Shown: one piece after another, positions 1 through 7,956 of the stretch
Numbering within the stretch: the stretch's first letter is position 1
Layout: each line of letters starts with the position of its first letter
NCBI GenBank assembly: GCA_022616725.1
Contig: JAKEEH010000194.1
Location: 1 to 55,631 of the forward strand
Direction: 5' to 3'
From: Limisphaerales bacterium
GTDB lineage: Bacteria > Verrucomicrobiota > Verrucomicrobiia > Limisphaerales > JAKEEH01
DNA: 55,631 bases
Translations under genes and position numbers: made by a program
The notes under the pieces: generated by a model
Database searches by the model: none
Seen by the model: only the letters and a program-made list of their open reading frames with translations
Told to the model about the DNA's origin: nothing

Positions 1-948
1 GATGTCAACATAGATCGCGCGGATAGACTGGGATTGATCTTGCCGACAAGCCTTTGCGCCAGCCAGGTAGCGCGCGGCATCGCCCGGCAACTCAATGCCA
101 CTGCCGAAAAAGCGAGCGGCGGGGTTACTCGGTTTGTCGCGCTTCCTCACACGGAGGGCTGCGGCGTATCGGGGGGCATTTCGGAGCAACTTTATTTGCG
201 GACTATGGCGGGTTACCTCGCACACCCGCTCGTCGCCCGTGCCCTGGTGCTTGAGCATGGTTGCGAGAAAACGCACAACGACGCGATGCGTGATTTCATC
301 GCTCAGCGCGGCATCGATCCGCAAAGGTTCGGCTGGGCCAGCATCCAATTGGATGGGGGTTTCGAGAAAGTGACCGGGAAAATTGCAAGCTTCTTTCAGC
401 TCAAAGCGGAGTTGTCTCACCCACCACAGCCCCTCACCATAGCGCTCACTGCATCCGAGGCGGTTCCCGACCTCATAGCAGAAGCTTTTGCACAAGCGGC
501 GGCGGCGATTGTCGAGAGCGGCGGATCCGTCGTCGTGCCGCAGAACTGCGCGGCCTTGTTGGAGGCGCCGGCTTTCAAAGACATGTTCACGGGTGGGACC
601 GGAGCCTCTGTCGCTTATGGGGAAGCGGTGCGCGTGCCGGGCTTTCACATCATGGAAGCGCCCACGGAACATTGGATCGAAACTTTGACCGGCCTCGGCG
701 GAACTGGCGCGGAGATCATCGTGGCTTATGTGCAGCAGGCCCTGCAGGGACATCCTCTTGTGCCAACGATCCAACTCGGCCCGGAAGGGGCCCCCGACAT
801 TGATGCGGCGGCGACGGGCGAGGGGCTTGCGGACAGAATGCTGGAACTTGTCAGGGGGGTGGCGCGGGGTGGTTACGTGCCTAGGAATTTAATTCTTGAC
901 AATACAGACTTCCAGATCACGCGGGGCCTCCTGGGAGTGTCGTTGTAA
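1..948 (+). CDS. UxaA-family sugar-acid dehydratase, C-terminal part (5' truncated by window edge)
   Basis: The frame is open to the first base, so the start lies outside the window. The product resembles the C-terminal catalytic part of the UxaA/GarD family (altronate or galactarate dehydratase type), cytoplasmic enzymes that remove water from sugar acids to give 2-keto-3-deoxy acids. Family features that can be seen are the segment HTEGCGVSGG, the conserved LEHGCEKTHNDAM, the region around FHIMEAPTEHWIETLTGLG, and the closing NTDFQITRGLLGVSL, which looks like a complete natural C-terminus. The substrate cannot be told from this fragment; galactonate-, altronate- and galactarate-type members share these motifs. 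It converges on ftsZ across a 213-nt gap (949-1161) in which I see no gene and only a weak GAGCG/CGCTC palindrome (1110-1121). Confidence 0.8.
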   Translation, partial: DVNIDRADRLGLILPTSLCASQVARGIARQLNATAEKASGGVTRFVALPHTEGCGVSGGISEQLYLRTMAGYLAHPLVARALVLEHGCEKTHNDAMRDFIAQRGIDPQRFGWASIQLDGGFEKVTGKIASFFQLKAELSHPPQPLTIALTASEAVPDLIAEAFAQAAAAIVESGGSVVVPQNCAALLEAPAFKDMFTGGTGASVAYGEAVRVPGFHIMEAPTEHWIETLTGLGGTGAEIIVAYVQQALQGHPLVPTIQLGPEGAPDIDAAATGEGLADRMLELVRGVARGGYVPRNLILDNTDFQITRGLLGVSL

Positions 949-1161
949 TGCCGTGGGCGTGGCTCCGCTATGGAGATCGTTTGCGGAGTGGAGGGGATTG
1001 CTCGCGAGGCAGATGCCTTACGACAGCAGGGGATGCTGGACAGGAGGCATCCTACAACCGAAAACGGAACCTGCTCTGAGCAGTTTCCACGTTCCGCTTC
1101 GCGCCTCGCGAGCGTTCGCTCTTATTCTTCCTCCCACGGAAGGTCGGGACGGCCAGGACCG

Positions 1162-2376
1162 TTAGTTAAGGGCGACGCCGCGCCGGATGTAGGTCGGCAC
1201 GTCGAGGTCCTGGCCGTGATGAATGGTCGGCTCGCTCTTCTCGAAGCGGCCGCGTGAAATGATGTCAAGCGGAAGTTGAGTTTGCCGCAGGCGCGCCGTT
1301 TGTTTGCGGAGCCGCGGCGTTTCCGCCTGGTCCGGTTTTGTCTTCGCCGGCCTGAACGGATTCAGTCCCTCGCTCGCCGCATCTGCCGCGAGCAGAGCGG
1401 CCGCGGAAGAATCAGCCCCGCCGCGCGAGGCGATCAGGGTCACGGTCAATTGATCTCCAAGTCGCGCATCGACGGCTGCGCCGACGGTGATGTGAGCGCC
1501 ATCGCAGACGCGATTGATGCGTTCCATGAGGTGATGGACTTCACCCATCGAAAATGCCGGGCCGGCCAGAATAGAAACGAGGACCTGGTTGGCCTCGGTC
1601 AGGAGCGCGCCGCCTTCGAGCATGGGATGTGCGACAAGCTTTTCAGCCGCCTCGCGGGCACGATCGTCACCGCTGGCTTCGGCTATAGCAATCGAACTCT
1701 CGGCGTGACGACCCTGGGTGACGGCGCGGAGTGCCGCGAAATCCACTTGCACGATACCGGGCCGGGTCAGCAGACCCCAAATTGCCACGATGGTGCGCGC
1801 GACGTAACTGTTCATGTGGTCGAGCGCCTCGACAATTGGCGTCTTGTCATCCACCAGCTTGAGAAGTTTTTGGTTTGGAAGCCAGATGACGCCGTCGGCG
1901 ACTGCTTTGAGTTCCTGCAGGCCGAGGGCCGCCTGACGCTGACGGCGAGCGCCTTCAAATTCAAAAGGCATCAGGGCGATGCCAAAGACCAATGCGCGAG
2001 ACTCCCGCGCGATTCGAGCGGCGACGGGCGCAGCACCCGTTCCCGTCCCGCCGCCAAGACCGGCAACGACGAAGACAATGTCGGCACCATCGCAAAGGGC
2101 CTGGATCGAAGAGGCGTCCTCTTCCGCAGCGGCCCGGCCGCGTTCGGGATCGCCACCCGCACTGAGGCCGCGCGTGGCCTGCTTGCCGAGAACGATTCGC
2201 GGTTCGATAGACAAACGGGCCAGGGCAGCGGCATCGGTGTTAAGCACGGCCAAAGTGACGCCCGCGAGGGGCTCGCGGGCGAGGTGTGTGACTGCATTAC
2301 AACCGGCTCCTCCCACACCTAAAACTGAAATTTTTGTGAAACGCTCCGAAGTTGGCGTCTGATGAATGAAGTCCAT
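1162..2376 (-). CDS. ftsZ: cell division GTPase FtsZ
   Basis: Tubulin-like GTPase that forms the cytokinetic ring; last gene of the dcw cluster. The protein is 404 aa from the ATG at 2376. The frame is open further upstream, but that part overlaps ftsA and is not FtsZ-like. Visible features are VGGAGCNAV (21-29), NTD (46-48), the tubulin signature GGGTGTG (108-114), and the C-terminal anchor peptide DVPTYIRR (392-399) that would bind FtsA. The T7 loop is odd. The usual NxDFAD reads Q210-V-D212-F-A-A215, so the second catalytic acidic residue (E. coli D212) is alanine and the Asn is Gln. GTP binding looks intact, but subunit-activated hydrolysis may be changed. The linker between globular domain and C-terminal peptide is about 65 residues and rich in Lys, Arg and Gln. 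The gap from ftsA is 31 nt. Confidence 0.97.
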   Translation of the reverse strand: MDFIHQTPTSERFTKISVLGVGGAGCNAVTHLAREPLAGVTLAVLNTDAAALARLSIEPRIVLGKQATRGLSAGGDPERGRAAAEEDASSIQALCDGADIVFVVAGLGGGTGTGAAPVAARIARESRALVFGIALMPFEFEGARRQRQAALGLQELKAVADGVIWLPNQKLLKLVDDKTPIVEALDHMNSYVARTIVAIWGLLTRPGIVQVDFAALRAVTQGRHAESSIAIAEASGDDRAREAAEKLVAHPMLEGGALLTEANQVLVSILAGPAFSMGEVHHLMERINRVCDGAHITVGAAVDARLGDQLTVTLIASRGGADSSAAALLAADAASEGLNPFRPAKTKPDQAETPRLRKQTARLRQTQLPLDIISRGRFEKSEPTIHHGQDLDVPTYIRRGVALN

Positions 2377-2407
2377 ATTAAGTGAGTGGGGACGACGTGC
2401 CTTGGCG

Positions 2408-3631
2408 TCAGGACCGGCGGAGCAGTCCACCGAAAGTTTCTTTGAAGGCCTGGGTAATAAATCCCTGGCGCGTCCGCTTTTTCTGCTGCATCGAACCGAA
2501 TTTGACGAGACCAATCGCAGTGGCGAACTCAGGTTGATCCAGTGCGGACTTAAGGCCGCTGATCGAGTTCGCTTTGCCGATCGAGGTGGGAAGCTGGAAA
2601 TAGCGCTCAGCCACGTTCTGAATGCCAGGAATGCGCGCGCCGCCACCGCAAATGAAGACGCCGGCGCGAAGATAATCGAGCAGCCCCGCCCCGACCAATT
2701 CCTGCTCGATCAACTCAAAGATCTCCTCGATCCGCAAAGACATGATTTTGCGCAAATGTTCGAGGTTGATAGTTTTGCCCGGCGCGCCCAGTTGGCTTTC
2801 GGTCGAGACGCTTTTGGTCTTGTCGGTGTCCTCAAAGCAAGCGGCGCCATGTTTAATCTTCAGGTCCTCGGCTTTACTAAGGGGAATTTTCAATCCGTAG
2901 GCCAGGTCGTTGGAAATATGATCGCCGCCCACGGCGAGCACGCCGGTATGCTTAACGTTGCCCCCGCTGTAAACGACATATTCGGTCGTGCCGCCGCCCA
3001 TATCGATTACTAATGCACCCATCTCCTTTTGTTCCGGGCTAAGCAGCGCCAAGGAGGAAGCAAGCCCATTGAAGACGATTGCGTCCACTTCCACCTGCAA
3101 CCCCTTGACGACGCGAACGGGATTTTGGAGGCGGTTGAACTTCCCATGAATGACGTGAACGTCCACTTCCACACGGGCGCCAAGCATGCCGACCGGGTCG
3201 ATGATGCCATCCTGGCCATCGACCAGGAAATTCTGGCGAATCGCGTGCAGGACGTAGTTTTCAGCCGGCAGATTGACGGCCTTGGCGTTTTTGACGACGT
3301 CTTCGACGTCTTCCTCGCAGATTTCCCGGTCCGCGGACACGACGGGATGAACGCCGCGATTGGTAAAGCCGCGAATATGGCCGCCCGTGACGCCGAGAAA
3401 GACACTACGGATCTCGACGTCGGCCATCTGCTCGGCTTCGACGATGGCGTTGCGGATGTCTTCGGCCACTACCGAGGCGTCTGCGATCTCGCCTTTGCGC
3501 ACGCCGCGCGAACGGGACTGCCCCAGGCCGATGATGTTCAAGCCGCTGCTGGCATTCTGCTCGCCAACGACAGCGCAGACTTTCGAGGTTCCGATTTCCA
3601 ATCCAACAATGACTGGAGAGTTGTCAAACAT
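2408..3631 (-). CDS. ftsA: cell division protein FtsA
   Basis: Actin-like ATPase that tethers FtsZ to the inner membrane and recruits later division proteins. It is 407 aa from the ATG at 3631. The longer open frame upstream lies inside ftsQ and was rejected. The phosphate-1 motif is VGLEIGTSKV near residue 10, phosphate-2 is VIDMGGGTTEY in the middle, and the adenosine motif is GVFICGGGARIPG near the end. The last 25 residues form the expected amphipathic membrane-targeting helix (FITQAFKETFGGLLRRS). The start overlaps the end of ftsQ by 8 nt, and ftsZ follows after 31 nt, so FtsA and FtsZ are probably made from one message. Confidence 0.97.
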   Translation of the reverse strand: MFDNSPVIVGLEIGTSKVCAVVGEQNASSGLNIIGLGQSRSRGVRKGEIADASVVAEDIRNAIVEAEQMADVEIRSVFLGVTGGHIRGFTNRGVHPVVSADREICEEDVEDVVKNAKAVNLPAENYVLHAIRQNFLVDGQDGIIDPVGMLGARVEVDVHVIHGKFNRLQNPVRVVKGLQVEVDAIVFNGLASSLALLSPEQKEMGALVIDMGGGTTEYVVYSGGNVKHTGVLAVGGDHISNDLAYGLKIPLSKAEDLKIKHGAACFEDTDKTKSVSTESQLGAPGKTINLEHLRKIMSLRIEEIFELIEQELVGAGLLDYLRAGVFICGGGARIPGIQNVAERYFQLPTSIGKANSISGLKSALDQPEFATAIGLVKFGSMQQKKRTRQGFITQAFKETFGGLLRRS

Positions 3632-4577
3632 GCCGTTTCCTTGAAGGTTTCGAGGGTTTGCGCGGTGACGGAGGGGCGAAAGTGGCTTCGACGAGACGCG
3701 CCGGGACGTTGTTTGAAACTGAGAGGTCGATCCAGGCCACGTGTTTCCCGACGCGCCGCACATGGTCGTGAACGGCGCGCCAACGGCGCAACTGCACGGA
3801 TGGATCCCCAAAGCCAAAGGTCAGTTCAGTGTCCTGGGTGGTCGTTGCCTGGAGCACGCCTGGGACTGAGAGGTCAACTTCTTTCAATTCGACGACCTCG
3901 GCCATCGGCGAGCGCTCGAAGGCCTGGATAAGCTGCAAAGCGGCGCGCAATTGGGGCGATTCGACCCGACGGCCTGGACGCAACTCGCTGGCAGGGATTC
4001 CGATGAGAATGGGGAACCCCTCGGTCGTTGCCGCGGACGGCACGGCTCGTTGATGCGGCTCGAGCGGATTCATGATCATGCCTTGTGCGTCGATCAAGCA
4101 CGTGCCGCGGTCGGCGATCCCGCTGGAATGCAGCCGCGGGTAAAAGAAGCGGGCAATGGGCTCACGTTCTGTGACCCGGATTTTGAGGGTGTGCGGCAGC
4201 AGGCGTTCGACCGCAGCGGATTGAATAACGGGGACAAGCTCAAGATCGCGCTTGACGCGCTCGAGATCCAGCGACAGCAGGTTATCTTCAAGCTTCACCC
4301 CGGCCCAACGCCGGATCTGTTCGCGGGAGATAACGCCGTCAGTCTCAACATCCAAATGGTGGATCGCAAAAGCGGGATTTTCGTAAAGGAGATAACGCAA
4401 AGCCGCTTCCCCACCACGCCAGGCGCCGAAACAAATGATGCCAGTTAGAAGAAGAGTACTTAATCCCACAGTCACGCGGCGAAATCGGCGCTGCCGCCGC
4501 TGGCTCGAGCGCAGTTTGACGTCGAGGACGTGCTTGCGTTCGAAACGACGGTTCTTCGGCTTGCGGTTAAACCACAT
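3624..4577 (-). CDS. ftsQ: cell division protein FtsQ (POTRA domain)
   Basis: Bitopic division protein linking early and late divisome parts, placed in its standard position between ddl and ftsA. It is 317 aa. A basic cytoplasmic tail of about 35 residues (many Arg and Lys) precedes one membrane helix (about 36-52, VGLSTLLLTGIICFGAW). A POTRA-like domain follows (about 70-140, FAIHHLDVETDGVISREQI to RVTEREPIA), then the FtsQ/DivIB periplasmic domain. The start ATG at 4577 is backed by a GGAGG Shine-Dalgarno motif at 4585-4589. It overlaps ftsA by 8 nt. The 96-nt gap from ddl holds only a 27-codon ORF (4567-4650) that runs into the ftsQ start, probably by chance. Confidence 0.93.
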   Translation of the reverse strand: MWFNRKPKNRRFERKHVLDVKLRSSQRRQRRFRRVTVGLSTLLLTGIICFGAWRGGEAALRYLLYENPAFAIHHLDVETDGVISREQIRRWAGVKLEDNLLSLDLERVKRDLELVPVIQSAAVERLLPHTLKIRVTEREPIARFFYPRLHSSGIADRGTCLIDAQGMIMNPLEPHQRAVPSAATTEGFPILIGIPASELRPGRRVESPQLRAALQLIQAFERSPMAEVVELKEVDLSVPGVLQATTTQDTELTFGFGDPSVQLRRWRAVHDHVRRVGKHVAWIDLSVSNNVPARLVEATFAPPSPRKPSKPSRKRHV

Positions 4578-4584
4578 TCAGGCC

Positions 4585-4589
4585 CCTCC
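4585..4589 (-). promoter_or_regulatory. Shine-Dalgarno site of ftsQ
   Basis: On the minus strand GGAGG stands 7 nt before the ftsQ ATG. It fixes the ftsQ start and shows that this organism does use Shine-Dalgarno initiation at some genes, although several dcw genes here start with GTG or TTG and have no such motif, relying on stop/start overlap. Confidence 0.7.
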
Positions 4590-4673
4590 GACCAGCACGG
4601 GCCACGTATTTGGAAGGTCTATGCATTGACGCGGCGGATCCGGCAGGCATTTGGCGATTTGTCCAAACTGCCA

Positions 4674-5591
4674 CTACGTTCGAGCGACCATCTTACGTTG
4701 GCGGGCCAGTTCCAGCATGCGGCGGCAGAGTTCTTCATAGCTCAAACCTGCCGCGGCGGCAGCCTTGGGCAAAAGGCTGGTTTCGGTCATGCCAGGAAGT
4801 GTGTTGACCTCCAGGACGACCGGTTCGCCATTTGGCCGAACCATAATATCTACACGGGCGTAGTCGCGACCGCCCACCGCGCGAAATGCGCCCAGTCCAG
4901 CCGCCTGGATTCGCTGAGTCGTCTCAGCATCGAAAGGCGCCGGACAAAGGTAATCGGTGGATCCCGCGGTGTATTTGGTCGCGTAGTCGTAGTGACCCTG
5001 CTTGGGGCGCACTTCGACGATGGGGAGGACTTCGTCGGCCAAAATGCCAACAGTGGTTTCCCGCCCGACGATTCGCTCCTCCATCAGCACCTCGGAATCG
5101 TAGCGAAGCGCTTCGGCCAGCGCGGCATTCCAATCCGCCACGCGTTCGACAAACTGCAGACCCACGCTGGAACCCTGGCGAATGGGCTTGAGCACGACCG
5201 GAGTATTCCAACCGCGCGGCCATGGGGCGGTGGGCGACTTGAACACTAAATAACGAGCCGTCGGCACTCCAGCTTCGAGACAACGCTGTTTCGTGAGGAC
5301 TTTGTCAAAAGCGATGCGGCTCGCTTCGGGACCGCAACCTGTATAAGGCACTCCAAGTTCCTCAAGGCGCGCCTGGACCGTACCGTCCTCACCGTAGGCG
5401 CCGTGCAAGGCAAGAAACACCACGTCGGTGCCCGACGGTAATTTCCACGATGGATCCACAGGATCAAGTTCGGTCACGTCATGACCAACGCGGCGCAAGG
5501 CCCTGGCCACTGCCGTTCCCGAACACAATGACACTTCGCGTTCGGCAGAAGGTCCACCGAGAAAAACGGCCACGTGGACGCGGTCAGACAT
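4674..5591 (-). CDS. ddl: D-alanine--D-alanine ligase
   Basis: ATP-grasp enzyme that makes D-Ala-D-Ala for MurF. It is 305 aa from the ATG at 5591; the longer open frame upstream lies in murB. The N-terminal FLGGPSAEREVSL is the family signature. LALHGAYGEDGTVQ (second signature), VLKPIRQGSSVG (grasp loop) and the metal-binding end LEVNTLPGMTETS are all present. The start codon overlaps the end of the murC-murB gene by 8 nt, which suggests translational coupling. Its place between murB and ftsQ is the classical dcw order. Here it is a separate protein, unlike the MurC-Ddl fusion known from chlamydiae. Confidence 0.96.
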   Translation of the reverse strand: MSDRVHVAVFLGGPSAEREVSLCSGTAVARALRRVGHDVTELDPVDPSWKLPSGTDVVFLALHGAYGEDGTVQARLEELGVPYTGCGPEASRIAFDKVLTKQRCLEAGVPTARYLVFKSPTAPWPRGWNTPVVLKPIRQGSSVGLQFVERVADWNAALAEALRYDSEVLMEERIVGRETTVGILADEVLPIVEVRPKQGHYDYATKYTAGSTDYLCPAPFDAETTQRIQAAGLGAFRAVGGRDYARVDIMVRPNGEPVVLEVNTLPGMTETSLLPKAAAAAGLSYEELCRRMLELARQRKMVART

Positions 5592-7956
5592 GGAGATCCT
5601 GGCCGATGATTTCGACCTCTGTTTCAAGCTCGATGCCCCGAGCGGAGCGAACACGTTCGCGGATGACTTCAATGAGGTTCAAGACATCGCGCGCAGTCGC
5701 GTGGCCCTCGTTGACAATAAAATTACCGTGAACGTCCGACACAACCGCCCCTCCCACGCGCGTGCCCTTAAGACCGAGTTCGTCGATGAGCTTTCCAGCC
5801 GGAATCGCCTTTGGATTTTTGAAGATGCAGCCGGCACTGGGCGCGGCGGGCTGAGACTCCCAGCGTTTGCGGCTGAATTCATGCATGCGTGCCGCCACGG
5901 CATCGGCCGAAGCGGGTTGGCCCTTCAATAGGGCACCCAGGGCGATATGATTCTTGAACATCGGGCAGCCGCGATATTCGACATATACTTCGCCTGCTTT
6001 GCGTTCGTGGGCACGGCCCTGGCAGTCCATAAAACGGATCGAGTCGATGACGTCAAAAAGCCATGAACCGTTCGCGCCGGCGTTCATCCGCATCGACCCG
6101 CCCAGACTACCGGGGATGCCTTCAAGAAACTCAAGGCCGGTTAAGCCGTGACGCCTTGCTTCGACGGAGATCGCTTTCAGTTTCGCTCCAGCGCCGCAAT
6201 GCAACCGGTCCGCCTGAACCTCGATCCGGCTGAAGTTCGGGTGCATGAGGCAGATAACGACGCCGCGAATGCCGCCATCGCGCACGAGAAGGTTGGACCC
6301 GCGGCCTAGCATCGTAAATTGAATTTCCTTTTCGTGGCAAAAGGCCAGGACTGTGGCAAGATCCGCTTCAGAGGCGGGTTCGACGAGGACGTCGGCAGGT
6401 CCGCCAACCCGCAGCGTAGTCCGCCGGGCCAGCGGCTCGTTGGGATGTACTGCGGTCTCGCGCGAAACGCGCGCCATGAGTTCAGTTCCAAGTATCTGCT
6501 TTTCGCTCACAGGAAATTGTCGCATGTCAGCCGCGAATGCATGCGCCGCATGCGTAATATCACCAGCCCCAAGAAAGAGAACAAGATCGCCGGGGCGCAA
6601 TTCGCCCAGAATCGCCGCGCGCAGGTCGTTGAGGCTGGGAACGAACTGGACAGATTGCCCCTGATTGCGAACAGCGTCAGCGAGCCGGTTGCCGTTAACG
6701 CCTGCGATGGCTGGTTCGCTCGCCGCGTAAACCTCCGTAATCCACAATTTATCGGCGCCTTTGAAACAGGCGGCGAACTGGACCAATAAGTGTTGCGTAC
6801 GCGTGTAGCGGTGAGGTTGAAAGGCGACCAACAAGCGAGCAGGCGCAAGCGCTTTGAACGCCTCGATAGTCGCCTCGATTTCCGCCGGGTGATGTCCGTA
6901 ATCCTCGAATACGCGGAAACGAACGTCGGAAAAGAGCGCCTGCTGACGCCGTGCGGCGCCGCTAAATGGAGCGATAGCACTCGCGATGGCTGCAGGCGCA
7001 AAGCCGTAATGATGAAGCAAGGCGATGACTGCGGTGGAATTAGAGACATTCTTGCCGCCGAGTAATTTCGTGCAGAATTCGCCGAGGCAAATACCTTCTC
7101 GCCAAACCTCAAATCGTTGACCCGGCGCCCCTGAGTCCTGATTTGCTACAATTACGGCGCGATAAGCCGCGAGAGGATGAAAGCCAAAGGAAATTGCGTT
7201 GCGCTGGCGCGCCAGGACTTCGGCCAGGCGCAGATCGTCAGCGCAAAAAAAGACCGGCCCTTTGGTCTGGGCAGCAAATCGTTGGAATTCGGCGCAGATT
7301 GCTTCGACGCTGGCGAAATAATCGAGGTGCTCCTCGTCCACATTAAGGATGACGGCGGCTTCCGGATGAAACTCTGCGAGAGTGCCATCGCTTTCGTCAG
7401 CTTCGACAACAAAGAGCGGCTGGGCGGGCTGAGACCCGCCCAAACCGCTTTGCAACGGAAAGCGCGCGTGCCGTCTGAGTTGCGGCACGAGCGCACCTAC
7501 GGCGTATCCAGGGTTGGTTTCGAGATTTTCAAGCGCGAAGGCCAGCAGCGCGGTTGTGGTGGTTTTACCGTGCATGCCCGCGACACAGATTCCGTGTTGA
7601 CCGCGGAGCAGGGCCGCGAGCAGCACGGCGCGGCGCGCGATTGGGATTCCGAGCCTTTGGGCTTCGAGGAGCTCCGGATTGTCCGCACGGACGGCCGATG
7701 AGTAAACTACGAGGGCGGGAGCCGCCCCGAGCAATTGCGCCGCCGTGTGGCCCATGAAGATCTGTGCGCCGCGCCCAACGAGTTCTCGGGTCACTTCGTT
7801 CAACAACAAATCGGAGCCGGCCACAGGATGACCAAGATCGAGGAATATGTGCGCCAGGCCGCTCATGCCGCATCCCCCAATGCCGACCAGATAAACGGGC
7901 GCCCTCGGATGATCGCGCAGGAGCACGCCCGCCTGTTCCGATGAAAGGGCGATCAT
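5584..7956 (-). CDS. murC-murB: MurC-MurB fusion: UDP-N-acetylmuramate--L-alanine ligase / UDP-N-acetylenolpyruvoylglucosamine reductase
   Basis: One uninterrupted 790-aa frame holds two consecutive enzymes of UDP-MurNAc-peptide synthesis. Residues 1 to about 480 are MurC: VGIGGCGMSGLA near the start, P-loop GMHGKTTTT (128-135), the middle-domain segment EADESDGT (185-192) and EDYGHHPAEI (351-360). After a short linker, residues about 495-790 are MurB, a FAD enzyme: GRGSNLLVRDGG (551-562), GIPGSLGGS (613-621), and the end ETEVEIIG with a conserved Glu. The residue usually given as the catalytic Ser of type II MurB is Cys710 in PSAGCIFKNP. MurB acts before MurC, so the fusion would channel UDP-MurNAc. 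The start overlaps murG by 4 nt (ATGA) and the end overlaps ddl by 8 nt. Met494 could also serve as an internal start for free MurB. Confidence 0.95.
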   Translation of the reverse strand: MIALSSEQAGVLLRDHPRAPVYLVGIGGCGMSGLAHIFLDLGHPVAGSDLLLNEVTRELVGRGAQIFMGHTAAQLLGAAPALVVYSSAVRADNPELLEAQRLGIPIARRAVLLAALLRGQHGICVAGMHGKTTTTALLAFALENLETNPGYAVGALVPQLRRHARFPLQSGLGGSQPAQPLFVVEADESDGTLAEFHPEAAVILNVDEEHLDYFASVEAICAEFQRFAAQTKGPVFFCADDLRLAEVLARQRNAISFGFHPLAAYRAVIVANQDSGAPGQRFEVWREGICLGEFCTKLLGGKNVSNSTAVIALLHHYGFAPAAIASAIAPFSGAARRQQALFSDVRFRVFEDYGHHPAEIEATIEAFKALAPARLLVAFQPHRYTRTQHLLVQFAACFKGADKLWITEVYAASEPAIAGVNGNRLADAVRNQGQSVQFVPSLNDLRAAILGELRPGDLVLFLGAGDITHAAHAFAADMRQFPVSEKQILGTELMARVSRETAVHPNEPLARRTTLRVGGPADVLVEPASEADLATVLAFCHEKEIQFTMLGRGSNLLVRDGGIRGVVICLMHPNFSRIEVQADRLHCGAGAKLKAISVEARRHGLTGLEFLEGIPGSLGGSMRMNAGANGSWLFDVIDSIRFMDCQGRAHERKAGEVYVEYRGCPMFKNHIALGALLKGQPASADAVAARMHEFSRKRWESQPAAPSAGCIFKNPKAIPAGKLIDELGLKGTRVGGAVVSDVHGNFIVNEGHATARDVLNLIEVIRERVRSARGIELETEVEIIGQDLHV

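Noticed and set aside
1110-1121. Rho-independent terminator between uxaA-like gene and ftsZ
   Set aside because: The palindrome GAGCG-TT-CGCTC leaves only a 2-nt loop, has a short stem, and the following T content is interrupted.
1276-2322. 348-codon plus-strand frame opposite ftsZ
   Set aside because: Antisense shadow of a certain gene; composition is typical of reverse-strand GC-rich codons and there is no domain.
2377-2646. N-terminal extension of the ftsZ frame
   Set aside because: The extra 90 codons overlap ftsA and have no similarity to FtsZ; the ATG at 2376 starts at the usual place before the conserved TKISVLGVGGAG.
3029-3931. 300-codon plus-strand frame opposite ftsA and ftsQ
   Set aside because: Antisense shadow spanning two certain genes with no recognisable content.
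4567-4650. 27-codon ORF running into the ftsQ start
   Set aside because: It overlaps ftsQ by 11 nt in another frame, and ftsQ has its own Shine-Dalgarno site, so coupling is not needed.
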